DNA from: Bacillota bacterium
Lineage (GTDB): Bacteria > Bacillota > UBA994 > UBA5500
Reading direction: 5' to 3'
DNA: 64,000 nucleotides
Assembly (NCBI GenBank): GCA_012735505.1
Contig: JAAYHE010000071.1
Span: 1 to 64,000 of the forward strand
The translations under genes and the position numbers were made by a program. This document shows, one piece after another, positions 17,127 through 28,809 of this stretch (positions within the stretch are counted from its first letter, which is position 1; each line of letters begins with the position of its first letter). The notes below the pieces were generated by a model. It was not told the origin of the DNA. It searched no databases and saw only the letters and a program-made list of their open reading frames with translations.

Positions 17127-17300
17127 ATTGATCATCCTTTCAGGAACTAGTCTTTTCACGCCTAGCAGCTCTGTCTCTGTAAAAATAATAGCATTGGAAC
17201 AGGCAACTGTGGGATATTACCAAATTTTATCTGAAAAGAACATAATTTTTCTGCCCCAGTGCACACTAACGACGGAACAAAAACATCGTGGGGTGATGTT

Positions 17301-19280
17301 ATGACGGGCCCAGAGCTTGTTTATCTGCTAGCAGTGGGCATATACTTTATTTTCTTTCTTCTGTTTTCTCGATATTTCTTTTGGAAAAGATACTCGGAAA
17401 CTAGATTTTGGAATAAACGACCAAATTTATCTCTCGCCGGAGTAAAGAAGATAGCAGCAGAAAGGAAAAAACAACTACCCTTTTTCTCGATCTTGATTCC
17501 CGCCCGGAATGAAGCAGAAGTAATTGAAAAGACAATACGCCATATGACTGGGCTAAAGTACGATCCAACCCGTTTTGAAGTAATTGTGGTAACCGATGCC
17601 AAGGAGCGGCAGAAAAACGTTTTGGATCAAAAAGAATATATCTTAGATACGGTGCAATTTCTAGAGTATGCGCTGCGGGGTGATTGGAAAGGCCCGCTCA
17701 AACCGCACGTGCAAGAGTTGGTAGTTGGTCTGTTAGCCGACTTGTGTTTGGCCGAGTATAAAGATCAAGCATGCCCAGCAGAACCCTGGTTAGTGTCACT
17801 ACCCGTAGCTAAGGAACCGGTAAAACATTCGCGCGTACTGCTGTATGAGCTTACGTCGGGGATTCTAAAGGGTAACGGTAAAATTAGTTTGCAGCGCGTC
17901 TATCGGCTATTTAGACGTTATTATCCCCACTTGCAGGACAAGGATATTGTCAGGATCTATCCTAACTACCTGTGTTTAGCCGTACCGATTGTCCAACTTT
18001 ATGCCGTCTGGACTGGCAACGATCATGGGGCCTTAATGCAAAACCTAGTGCAGTATAGTGCCCGGGCTAATCACCGCATTACCCAGGAAATAGTCTCCCG
18101 TTTGGCAGCTATGGTGGGAGATGGGGTTGAACGAGCCATTATTGATATGCAACAGTCGAGCAGGTTGAAGGAAGCCTTAGTCGATATTTACGATTTTTGC
18201 TTTCCAACGACACAGCAGATTGTGGAACAAGTGAGAAGCGAGCTACAGGATGCACCGCGAGTGCCAGTTGTCAAGCATATAGAGGTGCCCGAGGATTTTG
18301 ATGGGCAATTTGGCGGTAAATGCCTGGGTAAGCCAGTGCCATCGACCAAGGGTAGAGCCCTCAATTATGCCTTGCCTTTGGCTGTAGACGAGCGGACTGT
18401 TATGTATGGTTTTTATGATGCTGAGAGCCGCCCAGACCCTGATGTCTTACTTTATGTTGCCTATAGGTTATTGACTGATGAAAAACCTGTGCGCATTTTT
18501 CAAGGCCCTGCCTTTCAGGTGCGAAACTTTTATGACATCGGCCCGCTGAGCAAGTTAGCCAGCTTATACCAAACGGTGTCTCACGACTGGTATCTGCCCA
18601 TTATGTTCCGCCGGCTGCCTTTCGTGGGCGGTACTAACCTCTTTATCGAACGCGATTTGCTCGACAAGTTAGGAGGATATGACTCGAACATTCTCACCGA
18701 AGATCTCGAACTAGGGACTAGAGCCTATTTAGAGACTGGCGCCTGGCCCGAATATTTGCCTTACCCTAGCAGCGAACAGACCCCAGCCACCGTCAAGGGC
18801 TTTTATAGGCAGCGTTTACGCTGGGGAACAGGTTTTCTGCAGGTGATGGATAAGATTTCTCAAGATGATAAATATCCCCAGGAAAAGAAACGCCCACTGA
18901 TGCGTGAATTATGGCTTAAAGGCCCCATCGAGTGGAGTTTCTTCCAGTTTGCCACCCTCATACCGCCTGTAATGATGGTGCTTTGGTTATTTGGTCAGGT
19001 AGATGTCGATATCATACCTAACGGGATACGGCATGTAATTCGCAGTTTCAGTGTTATCGTTCTCAGTTTCACCTTTTATGCCTATTTCCGCTATCGCAAG
19101 CATCTCGATTTAGCAGCCAGGCCCCACACCTGGCCTGGCCGTTGTGCGGCGGTAGCCCAACTGCTGTTTTTACCTCTGGCATCATTCTTTTTCCCAGTTC
19201 CGTTTACTAGTGCCTTGTTTTTAAAGAGCGTGAACAAGCACCCGACTGCCTGGACTAAAACTCCTCGCAGTAAGGAATAA
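17301..19280 (+). CDS. Membrane glycosyltransferase family 2 with a large insertion
   Basis: 659 residues from the ATG at 17301 (GGGGTGA upstream). One N-terminal membrane helix is followed by a GT-A domain starting IPARNEAEVIEKTI. The substrate aspartates appear as FYDAESRPDP, the catalytic acid as TEDLELGTR and the QxxRW motif as QRLRWGTG. Three or four C-terminal membrane helices follow. These are the marks of a processive, cellulose-synthase-like transferase. A helical block of about 210 residues is inserted between VVTDAKE and KGRALNYAL, which ordinary family members lack. The sugar product is unknown. Confidence 0.85.
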   Translation: MTGPELVYLLAVGIYFIFFLLFSRYFFWKRYSETRFWNKRPNLSLAGVKKIAAERKKQLPFFSILIPARNEAEVIEKTIRHMTGLKYDPTRFEVIVVTDAKERQKNVLDQKEYILDTVQFLEYALRGDWKGPLKPHVQELVVGLLADLCLAEYKDQACPAEPWLVSLPVAKEPVKHSRVLLYELTSGILKGNGKISLQRVYRLFRRYYPHLQDKDIVRIYPNYLCLAVPIVQLYAVWTGNDHGALMQNLVQYSARANHRITQEIVSRLAAMVGDGVERAIIDMQQSSRLKEALVDIYDFCFPTTQQIVEQVRSELQDAPRVPVVKHIEVPEDFDGQFGGKCLGKPVPSTKGRALNYALPLAVDERTVMYGFYDAESRPDPDVLLYVAYRLLTDEKPVRIFQGPAFQVRNFYDIGPLSKLASLYQTVSHDWYLPIMFRRLPFVGGTNLFIERDLLDKLGGYDSNILTEDLELGTRAYLETGAWPEYLPYPSSEQTPATVKGFYRQRLRWGTGFLQVMDKISQDDKYPQEKKRPLMRELWLKGPIEWSFFQFATLIPPVMMVLWLFGQVDVDIIPNGIRHVIRSFSVIVLSFTFYAYFRYRKHLDLAARPHTWPGRCAAVAQLLFLPLASFFFPVPFTSALFLKSVNKHPTAWTKTPRSKE

Positions 19281-19281
19281 A

Positions 19282-19325
19282 AACAAAAAAATGAGCGGCC
19301 AATCATGAGCTCGCTCATTTTTTTT
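19282..19325. terminator. Bidirectional terminator between the glycosyltransferase and yacP-like genes
   Basis: ATGAGC pairs with GCTCAT, flanked by A7 on the left and T8 on the right, so it can end transcription from both converging genes. The stop codon of the minus-strand gene lies within the right arm. Confidence 0.85.
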
Positions 19326-19845
19326 CGCGAAGATGGCGCAAAGCTTCTTTGATGTCTAGGGGCAGGCTGTCTTCTAGCCAGCTGCGCTGTTGAGTTTTTG
19401 GGTGGCGGCCATAGTGCCGCTTCATTTCACATTGGGCTAGTTTTACCTCACGCAGGAGTTCGCGCGCGCTAATCCGATTAGCCCCCAAGGAAAGCACAAT
19501 ATTTTGCTCGGCCTTGTCGGAGGTACAAACTAGCACGCTAATGTTTTGAGAACAAAATTCAACGGCCAAACGCTCTATCAAATTATCTGCCGTTTGTTTT
19601 TCGGGGGTAAAGATTACCTGCAGATTATTATTGATTTGCTCAGTTGAACCTTTGCCATTATTAACAAGGTGAGCATCAAAAACCAAAAGACACTGGAAAC
19701 CCCAAAAGCCGACTATACTGCTAAGAATCGTGATCAGCTGTTGTCTAGTGTAGTCGAGTTCTCCTGGTTTCAGAAATTTCATCTCCAACCATTGATGGAT
19801 AACGTTATACCCATCAACAATGAGAATGTCATATCCTGTCAGCAT
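19315..19845 (-). CDS. NYN-domain ribonuclease, YacP/Rae1-like
   Basis: 176 residues. The PIN-like NYN domain opens with ILIVDGYNVIHQW, continues with LLVFDAHLV (second acid), TADNLIERLA and VLVCTSDKAEQNI (further acidic residues). This is the YacP (Rae1) family, ribosome-associated endoribonucleases in Bacillus. In Bacillus the gene is near rlmB/sigH; here it stands with the cheW genes, so the context gives no extra clue. Confidence 0.85.
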   Translation of the reverse strand: MLTGYDILIVDGYNVIHQWLEMKFLKPGELDYTRQQLITILSSIVGFWGFQCLLVFDAHLVNNGKGSTEQINNNLQVIFTPEKQTADNLIERLAVEFCSQNISVLVCTSDKAEQNIVLSLGANRISARELLREVKLAQCEMKRHYGRHPKTQQRSWLEDSLPLDIKEALRHLREKK

Positions 19846-19855
19846 GCATATGAAC

Positions 19856-20857
19856 CTATTCTTCCATTAGACCGCATGCATACAATATTTGGTTCAGATC
19901 TAACAAGAGAATCAACTCGGCTTCTAGCTTTAGTATTCCCCAGATATAATCGTTCTGGTTAGATTGAAGTATAGGCGGCACACTAGCAATATCTGCTTTG
20001 CTCACGTCGCAAATTTCTTCAACAATACCCGTGAAGTATCCTACCCTGATAGCTGTGGTTTGCGCCAGAATCAAATTACGCTTGCCATCGTCTTCTGCTT
20101 GCTCTAGGATTTCAAACATGTCTAAGACCGGATAGTAATCCTCTTCGTCGGGGTTATCGTGATCTGCATCGGGACTAAGAGCAACCCCGCGTATACAAGC
20201 AGGAGCATCATCGACAGGAAAGATCTCGGGCAAACGTAAAATACGCTCGATTTCTTCTATTCTAACCCCCACTCGGATGCCGCCTACCCGAATCAAGGCC
20301 AATCTTTCAGTCTCTTGTTTGGTTGCATCTGTAGCTTGTTGCACGGAGATCTGCAAACGCTCGGGCAACTGGGTCTGCTCTAGGATGGTATCGATATTCA
20401 ACAAAGTAACCATTCCTATCTGAGTGGACTTAATACCCTTAAAGAGCTCGTTTTCCACCTCGCTGGTGCTGGGAAGTGGTTCTATGTCTGCTTCAGAGTA
20501 ATTAAGAATTTCCTCGATATCTTCTACTGCTATCGCGCACAGGCGGTTATCGTAATCTATCACTACCATCTGCCATTCTTCTGGTGTGGGTGGATCGCCG
20601 GTCAGCTCTAACTCATGCGCTAGATTGAGAACCGGAATAACATTCTCTCTGAATAAGCAGACTCCCAAGAAAGTTACTGGTAGCTGGGGCAGAGGCATTA
20701 CCCGAGGCAAAGGCACTATCTCCTGGACTGACTTGATGGGGATCCCATAGAGATTATCATAAAGACGACAAACTAGATCTGATCCATCAAATTCCCCTAT
20801 TTGTTTGGCGCCCTCTAAGTGAGCAAAAATCTCTTGCTGGGTGACTGGCATTGTCAA
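19856..20857 (-). CDS. Double-domain CheW-type chemotaxis adaptor
   Basis: 333 residues with two CheW-like beta-barrel domains. The first (about 27-160) has LYGIPIKSVQEIVPLPRVMPLPQLP and VIPVLNLAHEL. The second (about 185-330) has GGIRVGVRIEEIERILRLP, YPVLDMFEILE and ELILLLDLNQIL. CheW domains couple chemoreceptors to the CheA kinase. No receptor, CheA or CheY gene is in the window. Its start overlaps the end of the upstream cheW (ATGA-type overlap of 4 bp), so the two adaptors were built to be made together. Tandem-CheW scaffolds are less common than single-domain ones. Confidence 0.85.
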   Translation of the reverse strand: MTMPVTQQEIFAHLEGAKQIGEFDGSDLVCRLYDNLYGIPIKSVQEIVPLPRVMPLPQLPVTFLGVCLFRENVIPVLNLAHELELTGDPPTPEEWQMVVIDYDNRLCAIAVEDIEEILNYSEADIEPLPSTSEVENELFKGIKSTQIGMVTLLNIDTILEQTQLPERLQISVQQATDATKQETERLALIRVGGIRVGVRIEEIERILRLPEIFPVDDAPACIRGVALSPDADHDNPDEEDYYPVLDMFEILEQAEDDGKRNLILAQTTAIRVGYFTGIVEEICDVSKADIASVPPILQSNQNDYIWGILKLEAELILLLDLNQILYACGLMEE

Positions 20858-21294
20858 TCCTCCTTATCGATGACAGCAGAGGCCAACTGTTTTAGATGCA
20901 AGACCACTACCACCATTTCTTTATACAATACCACACTTTGCACGAGGCGAGCAGGTACTCTTAAACCTGCCGGTGGCAGCTCTCTTAGTTCTGTCTGACC
21001 AGTAAATACTTCTAAAACCCTGTCGACGATGAGGCCAAAAAGACGACCTTCGTAGTTGATGACAATCACGTTATTAACGCCCTTGTCCAAAGGCAGTTTT
21101 AGCACTTCTCGCAAGTTGATTAGGGGTATTATTTTACCACGGAAATCAAAAACACCTTCTATATGCAAAGCAGATTGGGGTATGGGCCGTGCTGAAATCT
21201 CAGGCAATATTTCCTGCACCACAGTTACATCTAACGCAAAGGCTTCTTTATCTAGTTAAAAAATAATTAGCTGTTGGGGGAGTACAGCAGCCAC
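20854..21294 (-). pseudogene. cheW interrupted by an in-frame TAA (codon 13)
   Basis: The frame from GTG 21294, preceded by GAGAGGAGG, reads MAAVLPQQLIIF, then TAA (21256-21258), then LDKEAFALDVTVVQEILPEI and the rest of a normal CheW domain to 20854. QLIIFxLDKEAFALDV is the expected first strand pair of CheW, with the stop falling exactly at a variable position. No other lesion is visible over 146 codons. Re-initiation at GTG 21222 would give 122 residues lacking the first strands. It could be a recent nonsense mutation, a sequencing error, or read-through; the sequence alone cannot decide. Confidence 0.8.
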
Positions 21295-21337
21295 GGAAGT
21301 CGCTCCTCCTCTCGTTCAAATAACGCACTATCACTTA

Positions 21338-21375
21338 CCCGCAAGGCTACGCGTTGCTGATACTAAGAACATTTC
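21338..21375 (+). repeat. Short dispersed hairpin repeat R2, copy 1
   Basis: CTATCACTTACCCGCAAGGC..GCGTTGCT recurs in variant form at 47690-47735 and 55487-55520. The core GCAAGGC/GCgTTGC can form a small hairpin. It lies in the gap upstream of the broken cheW. Confidence 0.5.
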
Positions 21376-21439
21376 GTCATTGCTAAGTCATTATCCTGCT
21401 GTTAGCACTAGTTAGCTTGCAGCCAGCGGAAGCTAGCCA

Positions 21440-21480
21440 ATATTAAAGGGCATGCCGCCAGCGTAACGGCATGCCCCTAT
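21440..21480 (-). terminator. Terminator of gyrA
   Basis: GGGCATGCCG pairs with CGGCATGCCC (10 bp, 9-nt loop), followed on the minus strand by TTTAAT, directly after the gyrA stop codon. Confidence 0.8.
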
Positions 21481-21482
21481 TC

Positions 21483-23918
21483 TTATTCTTCTTTTTGCGC
21501 TACTCGCGCCAAGGCTACCACGCTATCGTTATCTTCCAAGCGGATCAGGGTTACCCCTTTGGTGGCACGCCCCATTTGCGAGATATCGCTCACGGCCATA
21601 CGAATGACAATGCCCTCGGCCGTGATCAGCATGACATCGTCATCATCCCGCACCATTCTGATGCCGACTACTTTGCCGTTGCGCTTAGAAGGCTTGATGG
21701 TTTGCACACCCTTACCTGCCCGGCGTTGGGTTCGATATTCGCTTACTGGAGTCCGTTTACCGTAGCCATTCTCGGTAACAACCAAGAGATCAGCGTTTTC
21801 TCTAGCTATGTCTAGCCCAATGACCAAGTCGTCTGCGTCAAGGTCGATCCCTTTCACCCCTTGAGCCGTGCGCCCCATGGGGCGGGCATCGGTGGTGCTA
21901 AAACGAATAGCCTTGCCGTTTCTGGTGCTCAAGATAGCTTCGTCGCTGTCGGTTACTAGTCTAGCGCCTATCAATTGATCTCCTTCTTGCAAGGTGATGG
22001 CGATCAGGCCATGAGCTTTGACAGAATCGTATTCGGCTATAGCAGTCTTCTTTACTGTTCCATTTTCGGTGGCTAAGAATAGATACTCCCCGGTAGAAAA
22101 ATCTTTGATGGGGATAACCGCACTGATGGTTTCGTCGGGCTGGAGGGGCATGATGTTGACTATCGGTGTCCCCCTGGCCTGCCGGCTAGCTTCCGGTATT
22201 TCGTAAACCTTGATGCGGTAAACTAAGCCATGATTGGTCAGGAACAGGATGTAGTTATGTGTATTAGTGATAAACAAGTGTTCTACAAAATCCTCATCTT
22301 TAGTTCCCATACCGGTTATCCCCCGGCCACCACGACGCTGACTGCGATAGGTGTTGACCGGTAGACGCTTGATATAGCCTTGATGAGTAATGGTGATAAC
22401 CACGTCTTCATCGGCAATGAGGTCTTCGATGTCTATTTCACCAGCGGCGGCCACAATTTCAGTTCGCCGCGGATCGGCATACTTTTCTTTTATCTCCAGA
22501 AGTTCTTTCCGGATCACTTGTAGCAGCAAGCCCTCGTCGTGCAGTATTGCTTTTAGCTCGGCAATAAGTTTTTCTAGCTCAGCCAGTTCGGCATCGATCT
22601 TTTCTCTCTCCAAACCAGTCAGCCGCCGTAACCTCATGTCTAGAATGGCCTGGGCCTGTTTTTCGGTTAAACCAAAATTACGCATGAGGCCGATACGAGC
22701 TTCCTCGTCGGTTTGAGAACGGCGAATCAGGGCAATAACAGCATCTATATTGTCTAGTGCAATCTGATAGCCTTCTAAGATGTGGGCCCGCGCTTCTGCT
22801 TTTTCTAAATCAAAACGGGTACGGCGGGTGACAACTTCCTTTTGGTGTTCGATATAATGTTGCAGCAATTCTTTGAGGCTAAGCACCAGCGGCTCGCCGT
22901 CGACTAAAGCTAACATGATGACACCAAAGGTCGTCTGCAGCTGGCTGTGCTTAAACAGTTGGTTAAGGACTACGTTAGGGTTAGCATCACGCCGCAGCTC
23001 GATGACGATGCGTACAGGTTCCTCTCGGTCGCTTTCGTCGTTGAGGGCGGTGATGCCATCAATTCTTTTTTCTTTAACGGCTAATTCGGCTATGCGTTCA
23101 ATCAGCCTGGCCTTATTCACCTGATAAGGTAGTTCGCTGACTACTATGCGGTGCTTGCCGTTGCTCATTTTTTCGATGCGAGTCTTGGCCCGGATAGTGA
23201 TAGAACCCCGGCCGGTGGTATAGGCCGAGCGGATTCCGTCTCTGCCCATGATAAAAGCACCCGTGGGGAAATCGGGCCCCTTAATGTGCTGCATCAGTTC
23301 ATCGACAGTAATATCCGGGTTGTCCATCAAGGCAACGGTACCGTCGATTACCTCACCTAGGTTATGCGGTGGAATGTTAGTAGCCATGCCGACAGCAATA
23401 CCGGCAGAGCCATTGACTAGAAGATTAGGAAATCTCGCCGGCAGAACTACCGGCTCCTCTAGGGTTTCATCGAAGTTGGGAGTAAAATCGACCGTCTTCT
23501 TGTCGATATCCCTGAGCATTTCCATGGCTAATGGCGCTAGGCGAGCTTCGGTATAACGCATAGCTGCCGGCGAGTCACCGTCTATCGAGCCCAGGTTGCC
23601 GTGGCCATCTATTAACAGATAGCGGCTAGAGAAGTCTTGGGCCATACGCACCATGGTATCGTAGACAACGGTATCTCCATGGGGGTGAAATTTACCTAGC
23701 ACTTCACCCACAATACGGGCTGACTTTTTATAAGGTTTGTCGGGAGAAAATCCTAGTTCACCCATGGCATAGAGGATACGCCGGTGAGCCGGTTTCAAGC
23801 CGTCGCGCACGTCGGGCAAGGCCCGGCCAATGATAACCGTCATGGCATAGGTGATATAGGATTTCTTCATTTCTTCTTCTATACTTATTGGCATGATCTT
23901 GCCATGGTCAAATTCCAT
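21483..23918 (-). CDS. gyrA: DNA gyrase subunit A
   Basis: 811 residues, the normal length. The start reads [26 protein letters not shown]. The catalytic tyrosine lies in [10 protein letters not shown] near 122, the quinolone region has [14 protein letters not shown] (Thr where E. coli has Ser83), and the C-terminal beta-pinwheel carries the GyrA box QRRGGRG near 530. With GyrB it introduces negative supercoils. It follows gyrB by 36 bp, the standard origin-proximal order, and ends the dnaA-to-gyrA series with a strong terminator. Confidence 0.98.
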   Translation of the reverse strand: MEFDHGKIMPISIEEEMKKSYITYAMTVIIGRALPDVRDGLKPAHRRILYAMGELGFSPDKPYKKSARIVGEVLGKFHPHGDTVVYDTMVRMAQDFSSRYLLIDGHGNLGSIDGDSPAAMRYTEARLAPLAMEMLRDIDKKTVDFTPNFDETLEEPVVLPARFPNLLVNGSAGIAVGMATNIPPHNLGEVIDGTVALMDNPDITVDELMQHIKGPDFPTGAFIMGRDGIRSAYTTGRGSITIRAKTRIEKMSNGKHRIVVSELPYQVNKARLIERIAELAVKEKRIDGITALNDESDREEPVRIVIELRRDANPNVVLNQLFKHSQLQTTFGVIMLALVDGEPLVLSLKELLQHYIEHQKEVVTRRTRFDLEKAEARAHILEGYQIALDNIDAVIALIRRSQTDEEARIGLMRNFGLTEKQAQAILDMRLRRLTGLEREKIDAELAELEKLIAELKAILHDEGLLLQVIRKELLEIKEKYADPRRTEIVAAAGEIDIEDLIADEDVVITITHQGYIKRLPVNTYRSQRRGGRGITGMGTKDEDFVEHLFITNTHNYILFLTNHGLVYRIKVYEIPEASRQARGTPIVNIMPLQPDETISAVIPIKDFSTGEYLFLATENGTVKKTAIAEYDSVKAHGLIAITLQEGDQLIGARLVTDSDEAILSTRNGKAIRFSTTDARPMGRTAQGVKGIDLDADDLVIGLDIARENADLLVVTENGYGKRTPVSEYRTQRRAGKGVQTIKPSKRNGKVVGIRMVRDDDDVMLITAEGIVIRMAVSDISQMGRATKGVTLIRLEDNDSVVALARVAQKEE

Positions 23919-23954
23919 AGTTCATCACCCCTTCTTTACTGCGCAGCCGACAGT

Positions 23955-25880
<1,926 letters not shown>

Positions 25881-25890
25881 TCACAATATG

Positions 25891-26142
25891 TCAGTCTAAA
25901 ACAGATAGCTTGTTCAGTGATCTATTGCGTAGCGTGTTTGCCGAAGTATTAGAAAGATAAATATATTCACTAGTAACTATAAATGATCTAGCTGGTTCCT
26001 CGCCACAGTTGATGACAAAACCTTCATCGCGAGCTGTATTGAGGAATTCACGATTAGTGGCATTTTCCATTAGGGATATAGAAAAAATGCCAACAATATC
26101 TCGCGCAGGAATACTTTTGTCCTGACCAATATATAGGAACAT
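25891..26142 (-). CDS. remB: RemB-like DUF370 regulator
   Basis: 83 residues starting MFLYIGQDKSIPARDIVGIFSI, with a helical middle and the tail VTSEYIYLSNTSANTLRNR. This matches RemB (YaaB) of Bacillus, a DUF370 protein encoded between recF and gyrB and involved in control of matrix genes. The identical gene position supports orthology. The target genes in this organism are unknown. Confidence 0.85.
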   Translation of the reverse strand: MFLYIGQDKSIPARDIVGIFSISLMENATNREFLNTARDEGFVINCGEEPARSFIVTSEYIYLSNTSANTLRNRSLNKLSVLD

Positions 26143-26156
26143 ATGTTACGGCCCCC

Positions 26157-27281
26157 CTATTGCTGCACTATACTAATTCTACCATTTACTATCTCTGCAA
26201 CCAATACCTCTTTGTCCCTTAGGCCGGTAAACAAACTGGCTTCGGTACCAGTAATAATGGTTTGGATGCCATGATCAACTTCATACAAGAGTGCTTGCCG
26301 ACGCTTCTCGTCAAGCTCCGATAAGACATCATCAAGCAGGAGGACGGGATAATTTCCGGTTATTTCGTACATAAAAGCAAGCTCTGCCATTTTCAAAGCT
26401 AAGACTGTAGATCTTTGTTGTCCCTGGGACCCGAACTCCCTGACGTCAATTCCATTTAACAAGGATACAAAATCATCGCGATGGGGCCCGACGAGCGTCA
26501 CCCCTCGTCTTAATTCGTTGGCGTGTTGCCTTTGTAGTATTTCCCAAAAAACTCGGGTTATCTCAGACTCGGTTTCCCCACACTCGACCTTCAATCCCCA
26601 AGGCCGATAGATCAGGCTCAGTTTTTCTTTACCCCCGGAAATCTGGTGAAGACTAGGCGCCGCATATTTGGCTAAAGCTTTTAACGCTTGCTGTCGTAGC
26701 CTAGTCACCCTAGCCCCATATTTGACTAATTGCTCGGTCCAGGTCTCTAAGGCCACCGGGTTAGTAACCTTGCCCTCAAAAGACCGCAAGAGGTTGTTTC
26801 GCTGTATTAAGGCCCGGTTGTATTGCTGCAAAGCGTAAAGGTAAACAGCACTTACCTGGGACAACTCTATGTCTAAGAAACGGCGGCGCAAAGCCGGTGG
26901 TCCTTTCAGAAGCTGTAAATCTTCTGGCGTAAAGAGAACTGAGTTTAAAACACCCAGCAAGGAACTTAGTTTGCGCTCGGGTATGCCGTTGATCTTTAAT
27001 TCGCGCTTACGGCTGGCATCTAGACGAAAATCTATCTGGGCCCGTACATTACGCTTCTTAATCCTGGCATGTAAGAAAAACCCGGTAGTATCCCACCGGA
27101 TTAAATCATATTGATTGCTAGTCCGATGAGATCTGCCGGTAGAAAGAAAGTGAACGCTTTCAAGCAGGTTGGTTTTACCTTGGGCATTTTGCCCAACCAA
27201 TATATTAAGGCGAGGATGCAGCTCGAGCTCGCAGTGAGCGTAGTTGCGAAAATTGCGTAAGGTAAGATGTTCAACTTTCAT
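26157..27281 (-). CDS. recF: DNA replication and repair protein RecF
   Basis: 374 residues from the ATG at 27281; a TTG at 27293 is an alternative that overlaps yaaA. Walker A GQNAQGKTNLLE lies near 34-45, the ABC-type signature as FGSQGQQRST, and Walker B as VLLLDDVLSELD. RecF helps load RecA at stalled forks and gaps. It sits in the classical dnaA-dnaN-yaaA-recF order. Confidence 0.96.
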   Translation of the reverse strand: MKVEHLTLRNFRNYAHCELELHPRLNILVGQNAQGKTNLLESVHFLSTGRSHRTSNQYDLIRWDTTGFFLHARIKKRNVRAQIDFRLDASRKRELKINGIPERKLSSLLGVLNSVLFTPEDLQLLKGPPALRRRFLDIELSQVSAVYLYALQQYNRALIQRNNLLRSFEGKVTNPVALETWTEQLVKYGARVTRLRQQALKALAKYAAPSLHQISGGKEKLSLIYRPWGLKVECGETESEITRVFWEILQRQHANELRRGVTLVGPHRDDFVSLLNGIDVREFGSQGQQRSTVLALKMAELAFMYEITGNYPVLLLDDVLSELDEKRRQALLYEVDHGIQTIITGTEASLFTGLRDKEVLVAEIVNGRISIVQQ

Positions 27282-27289
27282 GGCAACAA

Positions 27290-27511
27290 TCAACCCAATA
27301 CGTAAGTCTGGCCGTCGATGGAGATAGAGTCACCCGTGTATAACTTGCGGCCCCGCCGTTGCTCAGGGACGCCATTGACTAGGATGTTATGGGTTTGCAA
27401 GAAAAACCTGCTTTCGCCACCTGAAGCTATATAGTTTAGCTTCTTTAGTAGCTGTGCCAGGGTAATGTACTCGCCCGTAATAGGTATCAGCTGCTCGCTC
27501 ACCACTCTCAT
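27290..27511 (-). CDS. yaaA: S4-domain protein YaaA
   Basis: 73 residues consisting of one S4 RNA-binding fold: EYITLAQLLKKLNYIASGGESRFFLQTHNILVNG followed by the GRKLYTGDSISI hairpin. Genes of this size and fold lie between dnaN and recF across Bacillota; the protein is thought to bind structured RNA such as 23S rRNA. It is spaced 6 bp from dnaN and reaches the recF start, so it is part of the operon. Confidence 0.92.
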   Translation of the reverse strand: MRVVSEQLIPITGEYITLAQLLKKLNYIASGGESRFFLQTHNILVNGVPEQRRGRKLYTGDSISIDGQTYVLG

Positions 27512-27517
27512 CCTCCC

Positions 27518-28621
27518 TTATGTGAGACGTACAGGCATTAACAAGCTAAAATAGTCATCCTGCCCCACCGGACGACAGATGCAAGGGCCATAACTCCCGT
27601 GAAAATCTATGGTAACTTCTGCGGCTGCAGCACTCCGCAAGACTTCTATCAGAGAACGAATGTTAAACATAATCTCCAGGCCTTCCCCAGTTTGCTGGAT
27701 CGGTATTTCTTCATAATGCCTACCTAATTCCATAGATTGAGCCGATACAGCGATCTTATCGTCGTTGATATTAAGTTTAACCGAACCATTCTGGCCATCT
27801 TTGCAGACTAAGGCAGCTCTTTCAATAGCTTGCCATAGCTCATCGGCACCTACTACTATCCTTGTTTGATAATTTTCCGGGATGAACTGATTAATATCCG
27901 GGAAGTTACCTTCCAGTAAGCGAGTAACTAAACGAATACCGGAAAAATCAAAGGCAGCATAATTATCGCCAATGCCGACCTGCAATAGACCATCATCGCC
28001 AAGGAGTCGCAGCAAGTCCCTGACAGCTTTGCCCGGCACGATAGCGCTAGCCGGCTTATCGGTAGTGACGTAAGTAGACCAGCGACAAGCTAGCCTAAAA
28101 CCATCCAAAGCTGTCAAGCGAGTGTCTTCTTCACCAAAGGTCCAATAAGCACCTGTTAGTACAGGTCGCAATTCCTCGGTAGAAATAGCGAAACTAACCT
28201 GGCGCATCATGTCCTTAGCTAAAGGCTGGGGCAAGGTGTAGCTGTGTTGTAGCGAGTATACGGGAGGCTCGGGAAATTCCTCTAAAGGTAGCGTCAGGAT
28301 TTCCATCTGGGCACTACCACTCTGGAAAGTAATCGAGGAGCGACCCGGATTGTGCCTCAGACTTATTTTGTCAGCCGGACTGCGTCTCACTGCCTCGGTC
28401 AGAATTTTGGCCGGTATAACAGCTTCTCCCGGCTCGCTGACAACAGCTTCGCCGCTGACAGTGATGCTCATTTCAAGGTTGTTGCTGGTAAGAGTTATGT
28501 GGTCGTTTTCAGCTTGCAGCAGGACACCGGATAAGGCAACCATAACAGGTTTTAATGGTATAGCATGGCCTACAGTTTGCAGCATTTGTAGAAAAATATC
28601 CCGTTGCACCTCTATAATCAT
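27518..28621 (-). CDS. dnaN: DNA polymerase III beta sliding clamp
   Basis: 367 residues, the normal clamp length, with three repeated clamp domains. The start is MIIEVQRDIFLQMLQTVGHAI and the end is the conserved FSLLMPVRLT, with CICRPVGQDDY just before. The dimeric ring tethers polymerase to DNA. It is 188 bp downstream of dnaA; that gap contains DnaA boxes. Confidence 0.97.
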   Translation of the reverse strand: MIIEVQRDIFLQMLQTVGHAIPLKPVMVALSGVLLQAENDHITLTSNNLEMSITVSGEAVVSEPGEAVIPAKILTEAVRRSPADKISLRHNPGRSSITFQSGSAQMEILTLPLEEFPEPPVYSLQHSYTLPQPLAKDMMRQVSFAISTEELRPVLTGAYWTFGEEDTRLTALDGFRLACRWSTYVTTDKPASAIVPGKAVRDLLRLLGDDGLLQVGIGDNYAAFDFSGIRLVTRLLEGNFPDINQFIPENYQTRIVVGADELWQAIERAALVCKDGQNGSVKLNINDDKIAVSAQSMELGRHYEEIPIQQTGEGLEIMFNIRSLIEVLRSAAAAEVTIDFHGSYGPCICRPVGQDDYFSLLMPVRLT

Positions 28622-28809
28622 TTCTTATACCTCCTTGGCGGGTCCTTAAAGAATATATTTCTTATTAGATGAATAGTATATAAGATAGTCGTATTAGTCA
28701 TCATGGTTGTGGAACCTGTGGATAAGTGCTTGTAGGCGCTATTTGTCGGACTTTAGCGCTTGTGCTTGTTTTGTGGACAAGTTGTTTTACCTATCCACAA
28801 TATCAACAA
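28622..28809. other. oriC, dnaA-dnaN part (DnaA boxes and AT-rich stretch)
   Basis: A perfect DnaA box (TGTGGATAA, 28717-28725) is joined by near matches TGTGGACAA (28772-28780) and CTATCCACA (28791-28799). Next to them, 28645-28690 is almost pure A/T and is a good candidate for the unwinding element. In Bacillus the unwinding region is also in this gap. Location and boxes are seen; the unwinding role is inferred. Confidence 0.8.
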
